Shown in pieces: positions 7,889 through 18,446 of a stretch of 52,706 nucleotides of DNA. Position numbers and translations under genes: made by a program. The stretch spans positions 1 through 52,706 of the forward strand of contig JAMCSN010000372.1 in NCBI GenBank assembly GCA_023381535.1. Direction: 5' to 3'. Each line of letters starts with the position of its first letter. Position 1 is the first letter of the stretch. The stretch is from Bacteroidota bacterium (GTDB lineage: Bacteria; Bacteroidota; Ignavibacteria; Ignavibacteriales; Melioribacteraceae). The notes under the pieces are model-generated. The model was not told where the DNA came from, did not search any database, and worked only from the letters and a program-made list of their open reading frames with translations.

Positions 7889-9518
7889 TCTTCATCTCCT
7901 TGAGTTGACTGAAATCGTACGGTTCATGTGTGATAGTCGGAATCTCATGAAAGTTTTCCATAATTGGCGGCGAAGATATGTGCCATTCCAAGGTTACTCC
8001 TCCCCACGGATTAGATGTAGCTTTCTTTCCTTTGAACAATGCGTGAATGAAATATCCTACCATAAAAAATATTGTGCCCGCTAAAATCCACGAACCGATT
8101 GTAGAAATTCTTTGATACGGAGTGAACATCGGAAGATAATCGTAATATCGTCTCGGCATTCCCATATAACCCATAATGAATTTCGGAAAGTAAAGCATGT
8201 TAAAGCCGATGAAATAAGTTACAACAGCAATCTTCGAAAACTTGAGGTTGTACATCTTGCCGAACATTTTTGGGAACCAGTAATGAAGCGCAGCAAAGAA
8301 AATTGTTCCGGTTCCGCCGAACATTACGTAATGAAAATGCGCCACGACAAAATATGTATCGGTTAGATGTATATCCGTTGCGAGCGACCCGAGAACCAAT
8401 CCGGTTAATCCCCCGATAGAAAAGAGAACGATGAAAGACATCACCCACAAAAACGGCGGCTGTGGATCGATGGAACCTTTATACATAGTTGCAACCCAGT
8501 TAAAAATTTTCACACCGCTGGGCAAAGCCACAAGAAATGTGAGCAGAGAAAAAATTATTGCATCTGTATCCGACATACCGCTGGAGAACATATGATGTCC
8601 CCAAACAAGATAGCCGATGAACGCAATTGCCAACGACGAGTACGCAATTTGTTTGTAACCGAAAATTGTTCGCCGCGAAAATGTTGGAATGATTTCCGAG
8701 ACCACACCCATTGCAGGCAAAATCATTATATAAACTGCGGGATGAGAATAGATCCAGAAAAGATGCTGGAAGAGAATCGGATCACCTCCGAGAGCCGGAT
8801 CAAAAATTCCTACACCGAACGCGCGTTCGATGACAACTAATAAAATTGTAATTCCTATTACCGGCGTTGCGATAACTTGAATCCACGCTGTTGCATAAGT
8901 CGCCCAAACGAAAAGAGGCATTTTAAACCATCCCATTCCCGGAGCGCGCATTCTGTGAACGGTAGTAATAAAATTTATACCCGTTAAGATTGATGAAAAA
9001 CCGAGAACGAATGCGGCGAGCAGTGCCATCGAAACATTTGTGGTGCTTCTTATGCTGTACGGAATGTAAAATGTCCAGCCGGTATCGATTGGACCTCCGG
9101 GTAAAAAGAGCGAAGTCAGCGCCATGATTGCGCCGATTACATAAATGTAATATGAAAGCAAGTTCAATCTTGGAAACGCTACGTCTCGCGCGCCGATTTG
9201 AATCGGCAGAAAGAAGTTGCCGAAAATCGCCGGCAGACCGGGAATGATAAACAAGAAAATCATTATCACGCCGTGGAGCGTGAACAATTCATTGTAAGTC
9301 TGCGCTCCCATAATCGTGCGTCCTGGTGCAATCAATTCCAAGCGCATTAACACGCCGATTATAACTCCGACCAAGAAGAAAAAAATGATCGTGACGAAAT
9401 ACATCAGCCCAATTCTTTTGTGATCGGTCGTCAATAGCCATGATAAAATTCCGCTGTGCTTGTTAGTGCTAACTTGATAATACGGTTTTTCGGCAACGGC
9501 AGTTGTTGCGTCAGCCAT
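7881..9518 (-). CDS. ctaD: Cytochrome c oxidase subunit I, A2-type heme-copper oxidase
   Basis: The 545-aa catalytic subunit reduces O2 and pumps protons. Heme and copper ligands are visible: H82 (low-spin heme a), H259 with Y263 (CuB and the crosslinked Tyr), H308-H309 (CuB), and H394 and H396 (high-spin and low-spin hemes). The active-site segment reads YSHPAVY instead of GHPEVY, so the D-channel glutamate is replaced by the Tyr-Ser pair (257-258) that defines subfamily A2. Its start is 4 nt after sco. With ctaE, ctaF and ctaC it forms the terminal oxidase fed by the upstream alternative complex III. Confidence 0.96.
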   Translation of the reverse strand: MADATTAVAEKPYYQVSTNKHSGILSWLLTTDHKRIGLMYFVTIIFFFLVGVIIGVLMRLELIAPGRTIMGAQTYNELFTLHGVIMIFLFIIPGLPAIFGNFFLPIQIGARDVAFPRLNLLSYYIYVIGAIMALTSLFLPGGPIDTGWTFYIPYSIRSTTNVSMALLAAFVLGFSSILTGINFITTVHRMRAPGMGWFKMPLFVWATYATAWIQVIATPVIGITILLVVIERAFGVGIFDPALGGDPILFQHLFWIYSHPAVYIMILPAMGVVSEIIPTFSRRTIFGYKQIAYSSLAIAFIGYLVWGHHMFSSGMSDTDAIIFSLLTFLVALPSGVKIFNWVATMYKGSIDPQPPFLWVMSFIVLFSIGGLTGLVLGSLATDIHLTDTYFVVAHFHYVMFGGTGTIFFAALHYWFPKMFGKMYNLKFSKIAVVTYFIGFNMLYFPKFIMGYMGMPRRYYDYLPMFTPYQRISTIGSWILAGTIFFMVGYFIHALFKGKKATSNPWGGVTLEWHISSPPIMENFHEIPTITHEPYDFSQLKEMKNE

Positions 9519-9522
9519 TTAT

Positions 9523-10527
9523 CTAAACTCCTTCGTTCTTAATTTTTTTCTTTTTCTTAATCGTCAAAACGCCGAGAAATATTCCTACACCAAGTAAAGA
9601 AACTGATCCGATTATTCTTAGAATGTTCAGAGTGTATCTTCTTCCGCTCGGATCGTAACTGAAACAGAATTGCAGAACCTTTGTGATAGTTGGACTTGTT
9701 TTGCCGGCTTCGGCTTCGAGCAATGCCATCTTCATATCGAATGGATTGAACTGTGTTCCAAATAAGTAACGAGTAATTTTTCCATCCGGCGAAATTGCAA
9801 TCAATGTTGAAGCATGAACATATTGTTTATCAGCCGGCCTGAAATAAAATCCGCAAGCATCCGTAACTTCTTTTATGCTGAGACTATCACCGGTCAAGAA
9901 AGTCCAGTCAGCGGGATCAAACTTTCTTTTGATTGTCTGCAAATAATTCTTTTTCCATTTAGCTGCAATTGCCGGCGTCTCGTGGTTATCAAAGCTCAGA
10001 CTTATAACTTGAAAATCCGTTCCCGGTTCAAGCTGAAGTTTATCAACCGTCCACGCAAGCTCAGACTGCATCGGGTTGCAGAGTCCGGGACATTCGTAAT
10101 AAACCAAAGCAAGAATCGTCGGCTTGGTAATCAACTCTTTCAGCGAAACAACTTTGCCGTTGGATTCGGTAAACTTCAAATCCATCGGCAAGTAATGACC
10201 GAGTTGTTCGTCGATTCCAACTTTAATTTTCTCCTGAGCTAAAAAGTTGGAAGGAATCATCGTTATCAGAAAAAACAGTAACCCAATAAAATGTAAAAGC
10301 TTGTCATTCTGAAGGAGTGCCCGCTTTCCGTCTCGCCTCCCGCTTCGCTCGCGTGGCGAGTCGAGTCGGCTTGTCGAGGCTGACGCTTTCGCGAAAGCAA
10401 GGCGAGTAACGACTGAAGAATCTTTCACATTGATTGTTGGAGATTCTTCTCCCGATAAACCTGTCTGCCGACAGGCAAAATCGGGATCAGAATGACACAG
10501 GCAATATTGCTTTTCTTTAAGATTCAT
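9523..10527 (-). CDS. SCO1/SenC family copper chaperone with an N-terminal insertion
   Basis: The domain from about residue 100 to 290 is SCO/PrrC-like: it has the copper-binding CPGLC (CxxxC) and a distal His in YVHAST, and it ends in a C-terminal membrane helix (about 307-325). Sco proteins help to assemble the CuA site of subunit II, which fits its position 4 nt ahead of ctaD. The N-terminus is odd. Residues 1-10 look like an ordinary n-region and 76-97 like the hydrophobic core of a signal peptide, but residues 11-75 are encoded by a 195-nt repeat element inserted in frame. No other in-frame ATG precedes the signal core, so either the insertion is translated or initiation uses a rare codon. 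Confidence 0.88.
   Translation of the reverse strand: MNLKEKQYCLCHSDPDFACRQTGLSGEESPTINVKDSSVVTRLAFAKASASTSRLDSPRERSGRRDGKRALLQNDKLLHFIGLLFFLITMIPSNFLAQEKIKVGIDEQLGHYLPMDLKFTESNGKVVSLKELITKPTILALVYYECPGLCNPMQSELAWTVDKLQLEPGTDFQVISLSFDNHETPAIAAKWKKNYLQTIKRKFDPADWTFLTGDSLSIKEVTDACGFYFRPADKQYVHASTLIAISPDGKITRYLFGTQFNPFDMKMALLEAEAGKTSPTITKVLQFCFSYDPSGRRYTLNILRIIGSVSLLGVGIFLGVLTIKKKKKIKNEGV
10302..10497. repeat. Composite palindromic element inside the sco coding region
   Basis: The ends are the inverted repeat TGTCATTCTGA (10302-10312) / TCAGAATGACA (10487-10497). Inside are a second inverted pair (AAGAATCT around 10418 and AGATTCTT at 10441), a GCTTTCGCGAAAGC palindrome (about 10385-10398), and the nested palindrome CCCGAT...ATCGGG enclosing CCTGTCTGCCGACAGG (about 10451-10486). 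It contributes 65 codons without a stop to the sco reading frame. Related pieces occur at 30092-30350 and 42935-42971. Confidence 0.8.
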
Positions 10528-10536
10528 TTATTTCTA

Positions 10537-11487
10537 TTATATTGTTGCGGATTTCAAATAATCGTAAATCGTTTTCCAATCGTCTTTCGAGAGCAGCGTT
10601 ACGGACGGATCGAACCCGGCACTAATCGGATTCGCAAGAACGTCGGCAACAAAATTATCCATGCTTGCTTGTCCGTTGGAACGCATGAAAGATGTAAACA
10701 CTTTTCTCAGATTAACCGAATATTTTTTCAGAGCATCTGCGCCGGAATTATTTTGCGCTGTATTCACATTCATCTGTAATTTCAAAAACTGATTGTTGAC
10801 CGCACTGTTTTCTTCCTCAAGTTTTGTTTCAGCTAGACTAACCGGTATTGTGCTCGGCACAGTTGCGCTTTGCGAAACTTGGTAATTCATATCGAGATTA
10901 ATCAGCTGGTCGTCGGTAACTTCCGGGAATTGCGCAAATGTTCTTATGTACGCGATAATTTCAAAGCGATCTACCTTCGGCATGTATTCGTAAGCTGCCA
11001 TTCCGGTTTTCGGAATTCCCTCTTGCAAAGTTTTGTACATCTGATCAACATTTCTTCCGTTTGTCCAACCATCGACGGCATGAAAATTTCGCGGTTTCGG
11101 ATTCAACATCGCGCCGGCGGGTCCGTCGCCCATTCCGTTATCGCCGTGACATGATTTACAGTTGTTATCAAAAAGTTCTTTCCCTTTGGCGATAAAATCC
11201 GGTGTCGGATTCTTTACCATTTCCAAATCCACAGCCGGCATAACACCACCCTTCTTCATCGGAATTTCTTTTTTCATATTTGTCGAATCGGGGACGCTTA
11301 CCGGAACTCCGTTAAACGAGATGTTGGACAAATGCTGAACGTAGTAAATTCCAAGCAGCAGAATGATCACAAGAAAATATGGAAAGACCCAGCCGAATAG
11401 ACGGATCGGATTTTTCAACAATTCTCTAAACTTTATTTCGTCTTCCGGCGAAGCCGTGGCTCGCCAAAGTTTTTTATTCTGGTTCAT
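10537..11487 (-). CDS. Membrane-anchored monoheme cytochrome c
   Basis: This 316-aa protein has one N-terminal transmembrane helix (about 30-51), a linker, and a class I cytochrome c domain with CKSCH at 110-114 and a likely axial Met in KTGMAAY (about 165). A poorly conserved alpha-helical tail of about 110 residues follows. It lies between actF (12 nt) and sco (9 nt), the junction between the complex III and oxidase genes, so it is a plausible electron shuttle from the ActE-type heme domain to CuA. The heme motif is seen; the shuttle role is inferred from position. Confidence 0.8.
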   Translation of the reverse strand: MNQNKKLWRATASPEDEIKFRELLKNPIRLFGWVFPYFLVIILLLGIYYVQHLSNISFNGVPVSVPDSTNMKKEIPMKKGGVMPAVDLEMVKNPTPDFIAKGKELFDNNCKSCHGDNGMGDGPAGAMLNPKPRNFHAVDGWTNGRNVDQMYKTLQEGIPKTGMAAYEYMPKVDRFEIIAYIRTFAQFPEVTDDQLINLDMNYQVSQSATVPSTIPVSLAETKLEEENSAVNNQFLKLQMNVNTAQNNSGADALKKYSVNLRKVFTSFMRSNGQASMDNFVADVLANPISAGFDPSVTLLSKDDWKTIYDYLKSATI

Positions 11488-11499
11488 ATATGTTCAGGA

Positions 11500-12678
11500 T
11501 TAAAGTCTAAAATCAATTCCTCTTTTTAGTTTTGGATCGCCGATCGGAACAAGATTTTGCGATTTCGCTTTGAAGTTAAAGACAAGCATTATCAATCCGG
11601 CAATCAATAACGGAAAACCTAATTCAATCCACCCCAGCACAACTCCATCTTTGCCATAGTTCGGCATCGTCATCCAGTACAAATCATAATAGTGAGCAAA
11701 CAAAATCCAAGCGGACATTGCGAGTAATCTTTTCGGATTCATTTTCGACGGCTGTGAAAGCAAACCGAAATATGGAATTACAAAATGAACGAACACCAAG
11801 CCGATCGAAATGAACTTCCAGCTTCCATGCCATCGTGCAATAAACCAAAATGTTTCTTCCGGAAGGTTTGCATACCATATCAGCAAGTATTGACTGAATG
11901 CAATGTAAGCCCAGAAATTTGTGAATGCGAAAAGAAGTGCGCCGAGACTGTAGTAATGATCGCCGGAAAGGCCTTTAACAAAATAACCTCTCTCATTCAG
12001 CAGAACGATGAAAATTGTTCCAGCTGCCAGCGCAGCTAGTACCGTTCCCGAAAAGTAATAGACTCCAAATATTGTCGAGAACCATTTTGGTGATAAACTC
12101 ATTAACCAATCTATTGCAGCGAAAGAAATTGTTATCGCAAAAATCGGAATGAAGATGGTTGACAGTTTAATATTCAACTTAGTTAACGATTGATCGCGGC
12201 TTGCGTCTTGTTCAACAGAATTTTTAGAAATGAAATAGTAGAACCCAAGCCAAATCAGCCAGAAGCCAACAACTCTAACTATAAAGAAAGTTACGTTAAG
12301 ATAAGGCGCTTTATTTATCATGGCTTTATCCGCCGGTTCGGGATGAGTCCAATGGAAAATTGTATTGATATTCAACAAGAGCGGAATCGCAAGAAGAGGA
12401 ATTAAATAAATATTTGCCGCAAGGAATTCGGTCACTCTTCTAAATGGCGTACTCCATACCGCGCCGGCTACATATTCCAGCGCAAGTAAAAACAATGACC
12501 CGACACCAACGCTGATCAAAAATGTTAGTCCCACAATATTATTGTATGAACTTCTAACCGGATCAGTTATATAACCCAATGCAACTATTATCAGTCCGGC
12601 AGCGAACAGCGCTGTTCCGATTGTCCGAACCTTCGACGGTAATTCTTTTTTATGGTATTCGACTGAAGAGGAACTCAT
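11500..12678 (-). CDS. actF: Alternative complex III membrane subunit ActF
   Basis: A 392-aa polytopic membrane protein with about ten hydrophobic helices and a hydrophilic C-terminal end. Its order after actC and actD identifies it as ActF, the second large quinone-module membrane subunit, distantly related to ActC (NrfD-like). It overlaps actD-E by 4 nt (ATGA), indicating translational coupling. It has no redox-cofactor motif, as expected for the family. Confidence 0.88.
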   Translation of the reverse strand: MSSSSVEYHKKELPSKVRTIGTALFAAGLIIVALGYITDPVRSSYNNIVGLTFLISVGVGSLFLLALEYVAGAVWSTPFRRVTEFLAANIYLIPLLAIPLLLNINTIFHWTHPEPADKAMINKAPYLNVTFFIVRVVGFWLIWLGFYYFISKNSVEQDASRDQSLTKLNIKLSTIFIPIFAITISFAAIDWLMSLSPKWFSTIFGVYYFSGTVLAALAAGTIFIVLLNERGYFVKGLSGDHYYSLGALLFAFTNFWAYIAFSQYLLIWYANLPEETFWFIARWHGSWKFISIGLVFVHFVIPYFGLLSQPSKMNPKRLLAMSAWILFAHYYDLYWMTMPNYGKDGVVLGWIELGFPLLIAGLIMLVFNFKAKSQNLVPIGDPKLKRGIDFRL

Positions 12679-13820
12679 TGAACGTCTGACTCCTTAGCAT
12701 TGAGCGCTCTTTGTAATGCTCTTATATAATTAATTACCGCCCACCGTTCGTCAACAGAAAGTTGACTGGAATATGACGGCATTATGTTTTGTCCTTCCGT
12801 GATGACTGCAAAAATTCTTCCGTCGGTCCAGGTGCGAACCTTATCAGAATGTAAACTTGGAGGATTCGGAAACTGTCCGCGCAAACGGCTTGCGCCATCG
12901 GCATTATAACCATGACACGGACTGCAGTAAATATCAAATTTTGTTTCTCCCAGAGCGAGTGATTCTTTTGAAACCGGAATCGGATTTACGAGCTTCGCAC
13001 CGGCAATATCCGGTTGACCGGCAAATTGATACGGCATGTAGCCGCGCGCAACTGTTCCGGCAACCGGCTGCCGCATTCCAAAGCCGTCGGTGAATATTGG
13101 ACTCAATTGCTGAGCGCTAAGCTTCGGCTGATCCATCATCCAGTTGAACGGAACCATATACATAAGTTTATTGAAAGAGAAATAAGTAACTCCGGAAGTA
13201 AACAATGCAACGGCAACCAAGAACATAACAAACTTCGGTTCAAAAATTTTGTTTTGATGATTTATCTCTTCTTCGTCCCAGTAAATCGGAATGATTTCTG
13301 CGGCGTGCACGCTCTCTAAGAATTTTTTCACTGATGATTCGCTGAACTTAGGATCACCGGCTTGTATAGAAATTCCATATTTATCAGCCGAAACTTTTTT
13401 CATGTAAACCGTTCCGTGAAGCGGATGGCTGTTGTTCGGAAGTTTGAAAAAGAAAAACAGCATTGCAACCACTGTCATAATTGCCGCGGAGAGAACGGTT
13501 ACTTCAAACATGATGGGCACATAAGCCGGAAATGAAAACAACGGTTTGCCGCCAATTACAATTGGATAGTTGATTGCCGACATCCACCAAATTGTAAGAA
13601 GCGCAGACAACGTACCCGAGAGACCGAAGACTAATGCAACGTATCCTAACTTGGATGGTTTAAGTTTCATTGCCTTGTCCATTCCGTGCAATGGATACGG
13701 CGTGTTCACATCGTAATTTGTGTAACCTTCTTCAACCGCTTTTTCGGCAGCATGAATAATCTGATCGGGTGTATCAAAAATTCCGGTATAGCTGTAAAGT
13801 ATTTTTCCGCTCATCGTCAA
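12675..13820 (-). CDS. Fused alternative complex III subunits ActD (DUF3341) and ActE (cytochrome c)
   Basis: Residues 1-170 form the ActD domain (DUF3341): a cytoplasmic start with [14 protein letters not shown], then two transmembrane helices (about 60-80 and 95-120). A further helix near 195-215 leads into a periplasmic class I cytochrome c domain with CSPCH at 299-303 and a Met ligand in NIMPSYSS (about 347). In the complexes whose structures are known, ActD and ActE are separate proteins; here both lie in one uninterrupted 381-codon frame. It overlaps actC and actF by 4 nt each. The cytochrome part probably hands electrons from ActA to the downstream cytochromes. Confidence 0.88.
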   Translation of the reverse strand: MTMSGKILYSYTGIFDTPDQIIHAAEKAVEEGYTNYDVNTPYPLHGMDKAMKLKPSKLGYVALVFGLSGTLSALLTIWWMSAINYPIVIGGKPLFSFPAYVPIMFEVTVLSAAIMTVVAMLFFFFKLPNNSHPLHGTVYMKKVSADKYGISIQAGDPKFSESSVKKFLESVHAAEIIPIYWDEEEINHQNKIFEPKFVMFLVAVALFTSGVTYFSFNKLMYMVPFNWMMDQPKLSAQQLSPIFTDGFGMRQPVAGTVARGYMPYQFAGQPDIAGAKLVNPIPVSKESLALGETKFDIYCSPCHGYNADGASRLRGQFPNPPSLHSDKVRTWTDGRIFAVITEGQNIMPSYSSQLSVDERWAVINYIRALQRALNAKESDVQ

Positions 13821-15184
13821 TGATCCTTATGCGAAGGTTGTGAACCAGTAACAACCGCTTTAACTTCTGCCATCGAAACAACCGGCAACGCTTTTGCGAA
13901 TAATAAAATCCATGTGAAGAAAAATCCGAAGCTTCCTATTAAAATCATAAAATCCGTGTAAGTCGGAACGAAAAGATGCCAGCTCGAAGGTAAAAAGTCT
14001 CTCGATAACGACGATACGATGATGACAAAACGTTCGAACCACATTCCGATATTTACAAATATTGCTATCACAAACATGACCGGGATAGTTCTTCTAATTT
14101 TTCTTGACCAGAAAAGCTGCGGCGAAATCACATTGCATGAAACCATAATCCAATATGCCCACGCGTATGGACCGAAAGCTCTATTAATGAAAGTGAACCG
14201 CTCAATCGGCAGACCGCTGTACCAAGCTATAAAAAATTCCATCGCGTATGCGTAACCAACCATAGAACCGGTTAACAGCATTATCTTGTTCATCTTCTCA
14301 AGTGTATCTAACGTAATTATATGTTCGTAATTGAAAACTTTTCTGACGATGATCAAAACGTTTTGCACCATTGCAAATCCGGAGAAGACGGCTCCGGCAA
14401 CAAAGTAGGGCGGGAAAATTGTCGCATGCCATCCGGGAAGAATTGAAACGGCAAAATCGAAGCTTACGATTGTATGAACGGACAAAACGAGCGGCGTTGC
14501 GAATCCGGCAAGAATAAGATAAACCATTTCGTAGTGCTGCCAATGTTTGTTTGAAAACCGCCAGCCCAATCCAAAAATTGAGTAAATAATCTTTTTGATT
14601 TTGTGATTTGTTCTTTCGCGAAGGGTTGCAAAATCCGGGATCAATCCGACATACCAGAAAATTAATGACACGATGAAATAAGTCGAGACCGCAAACACGT
14701 CCCACAAAAGCGGTGAATCGAAGTTAACCCAAATTGAGTGCTGGTTCGGATATGGAAAAAGGTAAGCAGCAAGCCACGGACGTCCGACATGTATTAACGG
14801 AAACAAACCGGCGGTCATAACCGCAAAAATTGTCATGCCTTCCGCGAAACGTGCAATACCGGTACGCCATTTTTGTCTCAGCAAGAAAAGAATTGCAGAG
14901 ATTAAAGTTCCTGCGTGACCGATACCAACCCAGAAAACGAAATTTGTAATATCGAAAGCCCAGCCCACCGGAATATTGTTTCCCCACATTCCGATACCGT
15001 AGTAAAAAGTTAATCCCAATCCGATAACGAGCAGAAAAAGCATCGAGCCGGAAATTGATATTGCTATATAAAACTTTTTGCTTGCCTTGGCATCAATCGG
15101 TTTCGAGATTAAATCATCAAGTTCCCGTAAAGCAGGCTTCCCTTCTATAACCGATAATTCTTGTGTTAAGTCAACAGTACTCAC
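13817..15184 (-). CDS. actC: Alternative complex III quinol-binding subunit ActC (NrfD-like)
   Basis: A 455-aa membrane protein of the NrfD/PsrC family with about ten helices, for example [18 protein letters not shown] near residue 40. In alternative complex III this subunit holds the quinol oxidation site facing the periplasm next to the Fe-S subunit ActB. It overlaps actB by 4 nt at its start and actD-E by 4 nt at its end, as expected for a tightly coupled operon. Length agrees with the family. Confidence 0.93.
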   Translation of the reverse strand: MSTVDLTQELSVIEGKPALRELDDLISKPIDAKASKKFYIAISISGSMLFLLVIGLGLTFYYGIGMWGNNIPVGWAFDITNFVFWVGIGHAGTLISAILFLLRQKWRTGIARFAEGMTIFAVMTAGLFPLIHVGRPWLAAYLFPYPNQHSIWVNFDSPLLWDVFAVSTYFIVSLIFWYVGLIPDFATLRERTNHKIKKIIYSIFGLGWRFSNKHWQHYEMVYLILAGFATPLVLSVHTIVSFDFAVSILPGWHATIFPPYFVAGAVFSGFAMVQNVLIIVRKVFNYEHIITLDTLEKMNKIMLLTGSMVGYAYAMEFFIAWYSGLPIERFTFINRAFGPYAWAYWIMVSCNVISPQLFWSRKIRRTIPVMFVIAIFVNIGMWFERFVIIVSSLSRDFLPSSWHLFVPTYTDFMILIGSFGFFFTWILLFAKALPVVSMAEVKAVVTGSQPSHKDH

Positions 15185-18100
15185 AGTATTTCCTCCGAAT
15201 GAGTATTTCGAAGTTTGGCAATGTATGTAACATTCGGTTTCACATTTAACTCTTCAAGTACGTGATAAGATAAATTATGATCTCTAAGTTTTGCTACCAA
15301 TGACGTAGGATCGTTTGCGTCTCCAAAAGTTATTGCGTTTGTCGGACATGCTTGCTGACATGCCGTAACAATATCCGAACCTTTCAATGGTTTATTGTCT
15401 CGTATAGCATTCGATCTCGCTTCCATAATTCTCTGAATGCAGAAAGTACATTTCTCCATTACACCGCGCGAACGAACCGTCACTTCAGGATTGTTGACGA
15501 GCGACGTGAGATCGTTCTCGTAATATGAATCTGCAAAATGATCGCGGTAGTTGAAGAAATTAAAACGTCTAACTTTGTACGGACAGTTGTTTGAACAATA
15601 ACGCGTACCAACGCAGCGGTTGTAAACCATCTGGTTCAATCCGTCGGGACTGTGATTAGTCGCGTTTACCGGGCAGACATTTTCGCAAGGAGCGTTGTCG
15701 CATTGCTGGCATAACATCGGTTGATTGCTTGCAATCGGCTCATCCGGTGTACCGGAATAGTATCTGTCCAGCCGGATCCACTGCATCACTCGTCCCTTAT
15801 TTACCTGTTCTTTACCAACTACAGCAATATTGTTTTCAACGTTGCACGAGGCGACACAGACTTGGCAGTTAGTACATTTATTTAGATCTATTGCCATCGC
15901 CCATTTGTTGCCTGTGTATTGAACTTCATTTGTAATGCTGAATAATTTTTCTTTCTCTTCATGCAAGAAGTTCGGTTCTTTGATGTACTTTAAAACGGTT
16001 CCTTCTTGAATGATTCTTCTGATTCGATGGAGATCTTTAACGAAGGTATCATCCAGCGAATGCTGCTCTTGGGTTGAAACCAACTCGTGCGATCCGCCTG
16101 CTTTTGCAACGGATGCATTTGTAAAAATGTAAGGTGACGGCTGAGCATCTTTCGACATCAGCGGAACAGCGTTGAAGCCGACTTCTTTTCCGACTTCTCC
16201 AACAACCGTTCTGCCGTAACCCAATTCGATGCTGATGAAATTGTCTGCAAGCCCGGGTTGAATGAACGCAGGCAATGTTAAACTTCTGCTGCCAACTTTT
16301 ACTTGAAGAAGATCGTTGCTGTCAACTTTTAAACTTTTTGCCGTTGACGGAGAAACTGCGGCGTAATTGTCCCACGTAATCTTGCTGACCGGGTGAGGAA
16401 TTTCTTGTAACCAGCCGTTGTTGGCATATCTTCCATCGCCGATGAAATAATTGTCATGGAGATGGACTACAAAATTTTTTGAAGGGGTTAAATCATTCAA
16501 CCCGTTAAACGAAGCAAAATTAAATTTAACCGACTGAACTTTTTCCGCCACCTTCACTACGCCGTCATTCAGTGCTGAATACCAAAATGTTTTTGCATCG
16601 GCAAAAGAGTTTGCTTTCGAATAAACATCCGCGTTGAATGAATTCATTAAATAGTTGTGATAAATATCTTCGTTAAACGCCGATGAACTTCCGGCAATCC
16701 ATGTTAACAGAATCGCTTCCTTCTGGCGCGTGTTAAAAATTGGTGCGATAACCGGCTGCTGCAAACTATAAACTCCGCCGCGCACATATGCGTCCCCCCA
16801 ACTTTCAAGTTGGTTGTTGATTGGAAGAGAATAATTTCCGGCTGCGGATGATTCGTTCTCAGCTTCGGTTAATGATGCAACAAGTTTCACTTTCTTCAAC
16901 GCGTTAGCGTAGCCGAAATCTTCCGGCAATGTGAAGACCGGATTGGAATCAAAATGAATTATAACTCCGACTTTTCCATTGTTCATCGAATCGATTAGCT
17001 GAGAAATTTCCGTTGCAGAGGAATGTTTAACCAATGACTTGAAAGAATTTGAATAATCATAAAGTGATGTATTGCCCAATACTTCATTCAGAAGGTTCAC
17101 TGCGATATGAACTTCTTTCGGTAAAGTATCGCCGGCATACACAATGCTTTTGCCGCGTCTGGCATTCAAGTCATTAACAAGATGATTCAATTTATCTTTG
17201 CCAACCAACGATTCAAATTTCGAAAGCGAATATTTTCCAAACTTTGATTTTGAGTTTGCGTCGAGAGCAATTGCCGAACTGCGACTGCTCAATTCATTAA
17301 TCAGCGCCATAACAAATTCGTATTGGGAGTCCGGCGAAACCCGTAATTTGTAATCTGAAAGCATTCCGGTTACACTCATTCTACCTTCTGCAACATACAA
17401 ACGGTTGAAATCAGTTTTACCGTTTGTCTCACGGCGCTGTGTATATTTTCTCATGCTCTCAATATAACTGCCTTCGCTCCCAAGGAAGTCGGAGTCAATC
17501 GCAAGTATAACATCAGCATCTCTCCATTTAATTGCCGGGTATTCTTCAGTGCCGTAAGAATCCATCCATGCGCTTCTTCTCTGCTGATCGTTCGTCAATG
17601 AATAAGAATAAATTTTCGTGTTGGGATATTTTGCTGCAAAATCGTTCAAAACTTTTTTTGTTGTGGGAGAAGTAACCGTTCCGGTAACTATTGAAATTTC
17701 TTTTCCGCTTGATTGAGCATCGTTGAGCGCGCTTATCACGTCGGCATCAACACTTTTCCAATCGGTTTTCTTTCTAAGCTCAAATGGATCAGTCAAACGT
17801 TCGGGATCGTAAAGATTAAGTATGCTTGCCTGACCTTTAGCACAAATTTTCCCGGCGTTAATTGGATGATCCGGATTGCCGTCAATTTTTATCGGTCTCC
17901 CCTCGCGCGTCTTAACCAAAATTCCGCACGATTGCGAACAGCCGTTGCAAGTCGATGCGTAATAATTTGCAATGCCAGGCATTACATCTTCGGGACGCTT
18001 GTTGTAAGGGATTATCTCTCCCTTATCGCGGTAATCAGTACACGCGGTAGCGGTTAGCGCAGCCGATGCAGATAGAATCGCTAAAAATTTTCTTCTGGAT

Positions 18101-18243
18101 ATTCCTGAAAGTTTGGAAGAATCGAATTCGTCTGTAACTCCCTCCATAAACTCATTCGTTTTGGCATTCAAAACTTCAGGATCATCATTATAGCCTTTAA
18201 TACTTTTCCACAATTTATTAGATGATTTCGGAGAATCGCTCAT
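15181..18243 (-). CDS. actB: Alternative complex III iron-sulfur subunit ActB
   Basis: This 1020-aa protein is a fusion of a molybdopterin-oxidoreductase-like region and a ferredoxin-like region. The first part has a CNGCSQSCG motif (C99, C102, C106) plus C134, although ActB proteins do not hold a molybdenum cofactor. The last 250 residues carry four clusters of cysteines ([35 protein letters not shown]...CQQAC) suited to Fe-S clusters. A Tat-type motif SRRKF (49-53) precedes a hydrophobic stretch ending in a lipobox-like ATAC (C68), so export and lipid anchoring are likely. It links quinol oxidation at ActC to the hemes of ActA. Confidence 0.94.
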   Translation of the reverse strand: MSDSPKSSNKLWKSIKGYNDDPEVLNAKTNEFMEGVTDEFDSSKLSGISRRKFLAILSASAALTATACTDYRDKGEIIPYNKRPEDVMPGIANYYASTCNGCSQSCGILVKTREGRPIKIDGNPDHPINAGKICAKGQASILNLYDPERLTDPFELRKKTDWKSVDADVISALNDAQSSGKEISIVTGTVTSPTTKKVLNDFAAKYPNTKIYSYSLTNDQQRRSAWMDSYGTEEYPAIKWRDADVILAIDSDFLGSEGSYIESMRKYTQRRETNGKTDFNRLYVAEGRMSVTGMLSDYKLRVSPDSQYEFVMALINELSSRSSAIALDANSKSKFGKYSLSKFESLVGKDKLNHLVNDLNARRGKSIVYAGDTLPKEVHIAVNLLNEVLGNTSLYDYSNSFKSLVKHSSATEISQLIDSMNNGKVGVIIHFDSNPVFTLPEDFGYANALKKVKLVASLTEAENESSAAGNYSLPINNQLESWGDAYVRGGVYSLQQPVIAPIFNTRQKEAILLTWIAGSSSAFNEDIYHNYLMNSFNADVYSKANSFADAKTFWYSALNDGVVKVAEKVQSVKFNFASFNGLNDLTPSKNFVVHLHDNYFIGDGRYANNGWLQEIPHPVSKITWDNYAAVSPSTAKSLKVDSNDLLQVKVGSRSLTLPAFIQPGLADNFISIELGYGRTVVGEVGKEVGFNAVPLMSKDAQPSPYIFTNASVAKAGGSHELVSTQEQHSLDDTFVKDLHRIRRIIQEGTVLKYIKEPNFLHEEKEKLFSITNEVQYTGNKWAMAIDLNKCTNCQVCVASCNVENNIAVVGKEQVNKGRVMQWIRLDRYYSGTPDEPIASNQPMLCQQCDNAPCENVCPVNATNHSPDGLNQMVYNRCVGTRYCSNNCPYKVRRFNFFNYRDHFADSYYENDLTSLVNNPEVTVRSRGVMEKCTFCIQRIMEARSNAIRDNKPLKGSDIVTACQQACPTNAITFGDANDPTSLVAKLRDHNLSYHVLEELNVKPNVTYIAKLRNTHSEEIL

Positions 18244-18245
18244 CG

Positions 18246-18437
18246 CTAAACCTTCTTTGTTCTTTTAACTGCAGACGGATGAATAGCAATTTTAATTTTT
18301 TCTTTCTTTGAAGCTTTATCCACTGAAGAGATAAATTTTGCAGGAAGCGCTGCTGCTACAGCCGCAATAACCGCACCTTTGCCGAATGTTCCAAAAAAAT
18401 TTCTTCTGCTAATTTGTTTTGACATCTTTGAATTCAA
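18246..18437 (-). CDS. Small Tat-signal protein between actA and actB
   Basis: A 63-aa protein with SRRNFFG (about 10-16), an Ala-rich hydrophobic stretch (about 22-38) and a short Lys-rich tail. It looks like a twin-arginine signal or single-helix anchor with almost no mature domain. It sits 9 nt after actA and 2 nt before actB in the operon, so it is surely co-transcribed. It could be a small accessory subunit of the complex, or a duplicated remnant of the ActB signal region. I do not recognise a named family. Confidence 0.6.
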   Translation of the reverse strand: MNSKMSKQISRRNFFGTFGKGAVIAAVAAALPAKFISSVDKASKKEKIKIAIHPSAVKRTKKV

Positions 18438-18446
18438 TCTCCTTAA

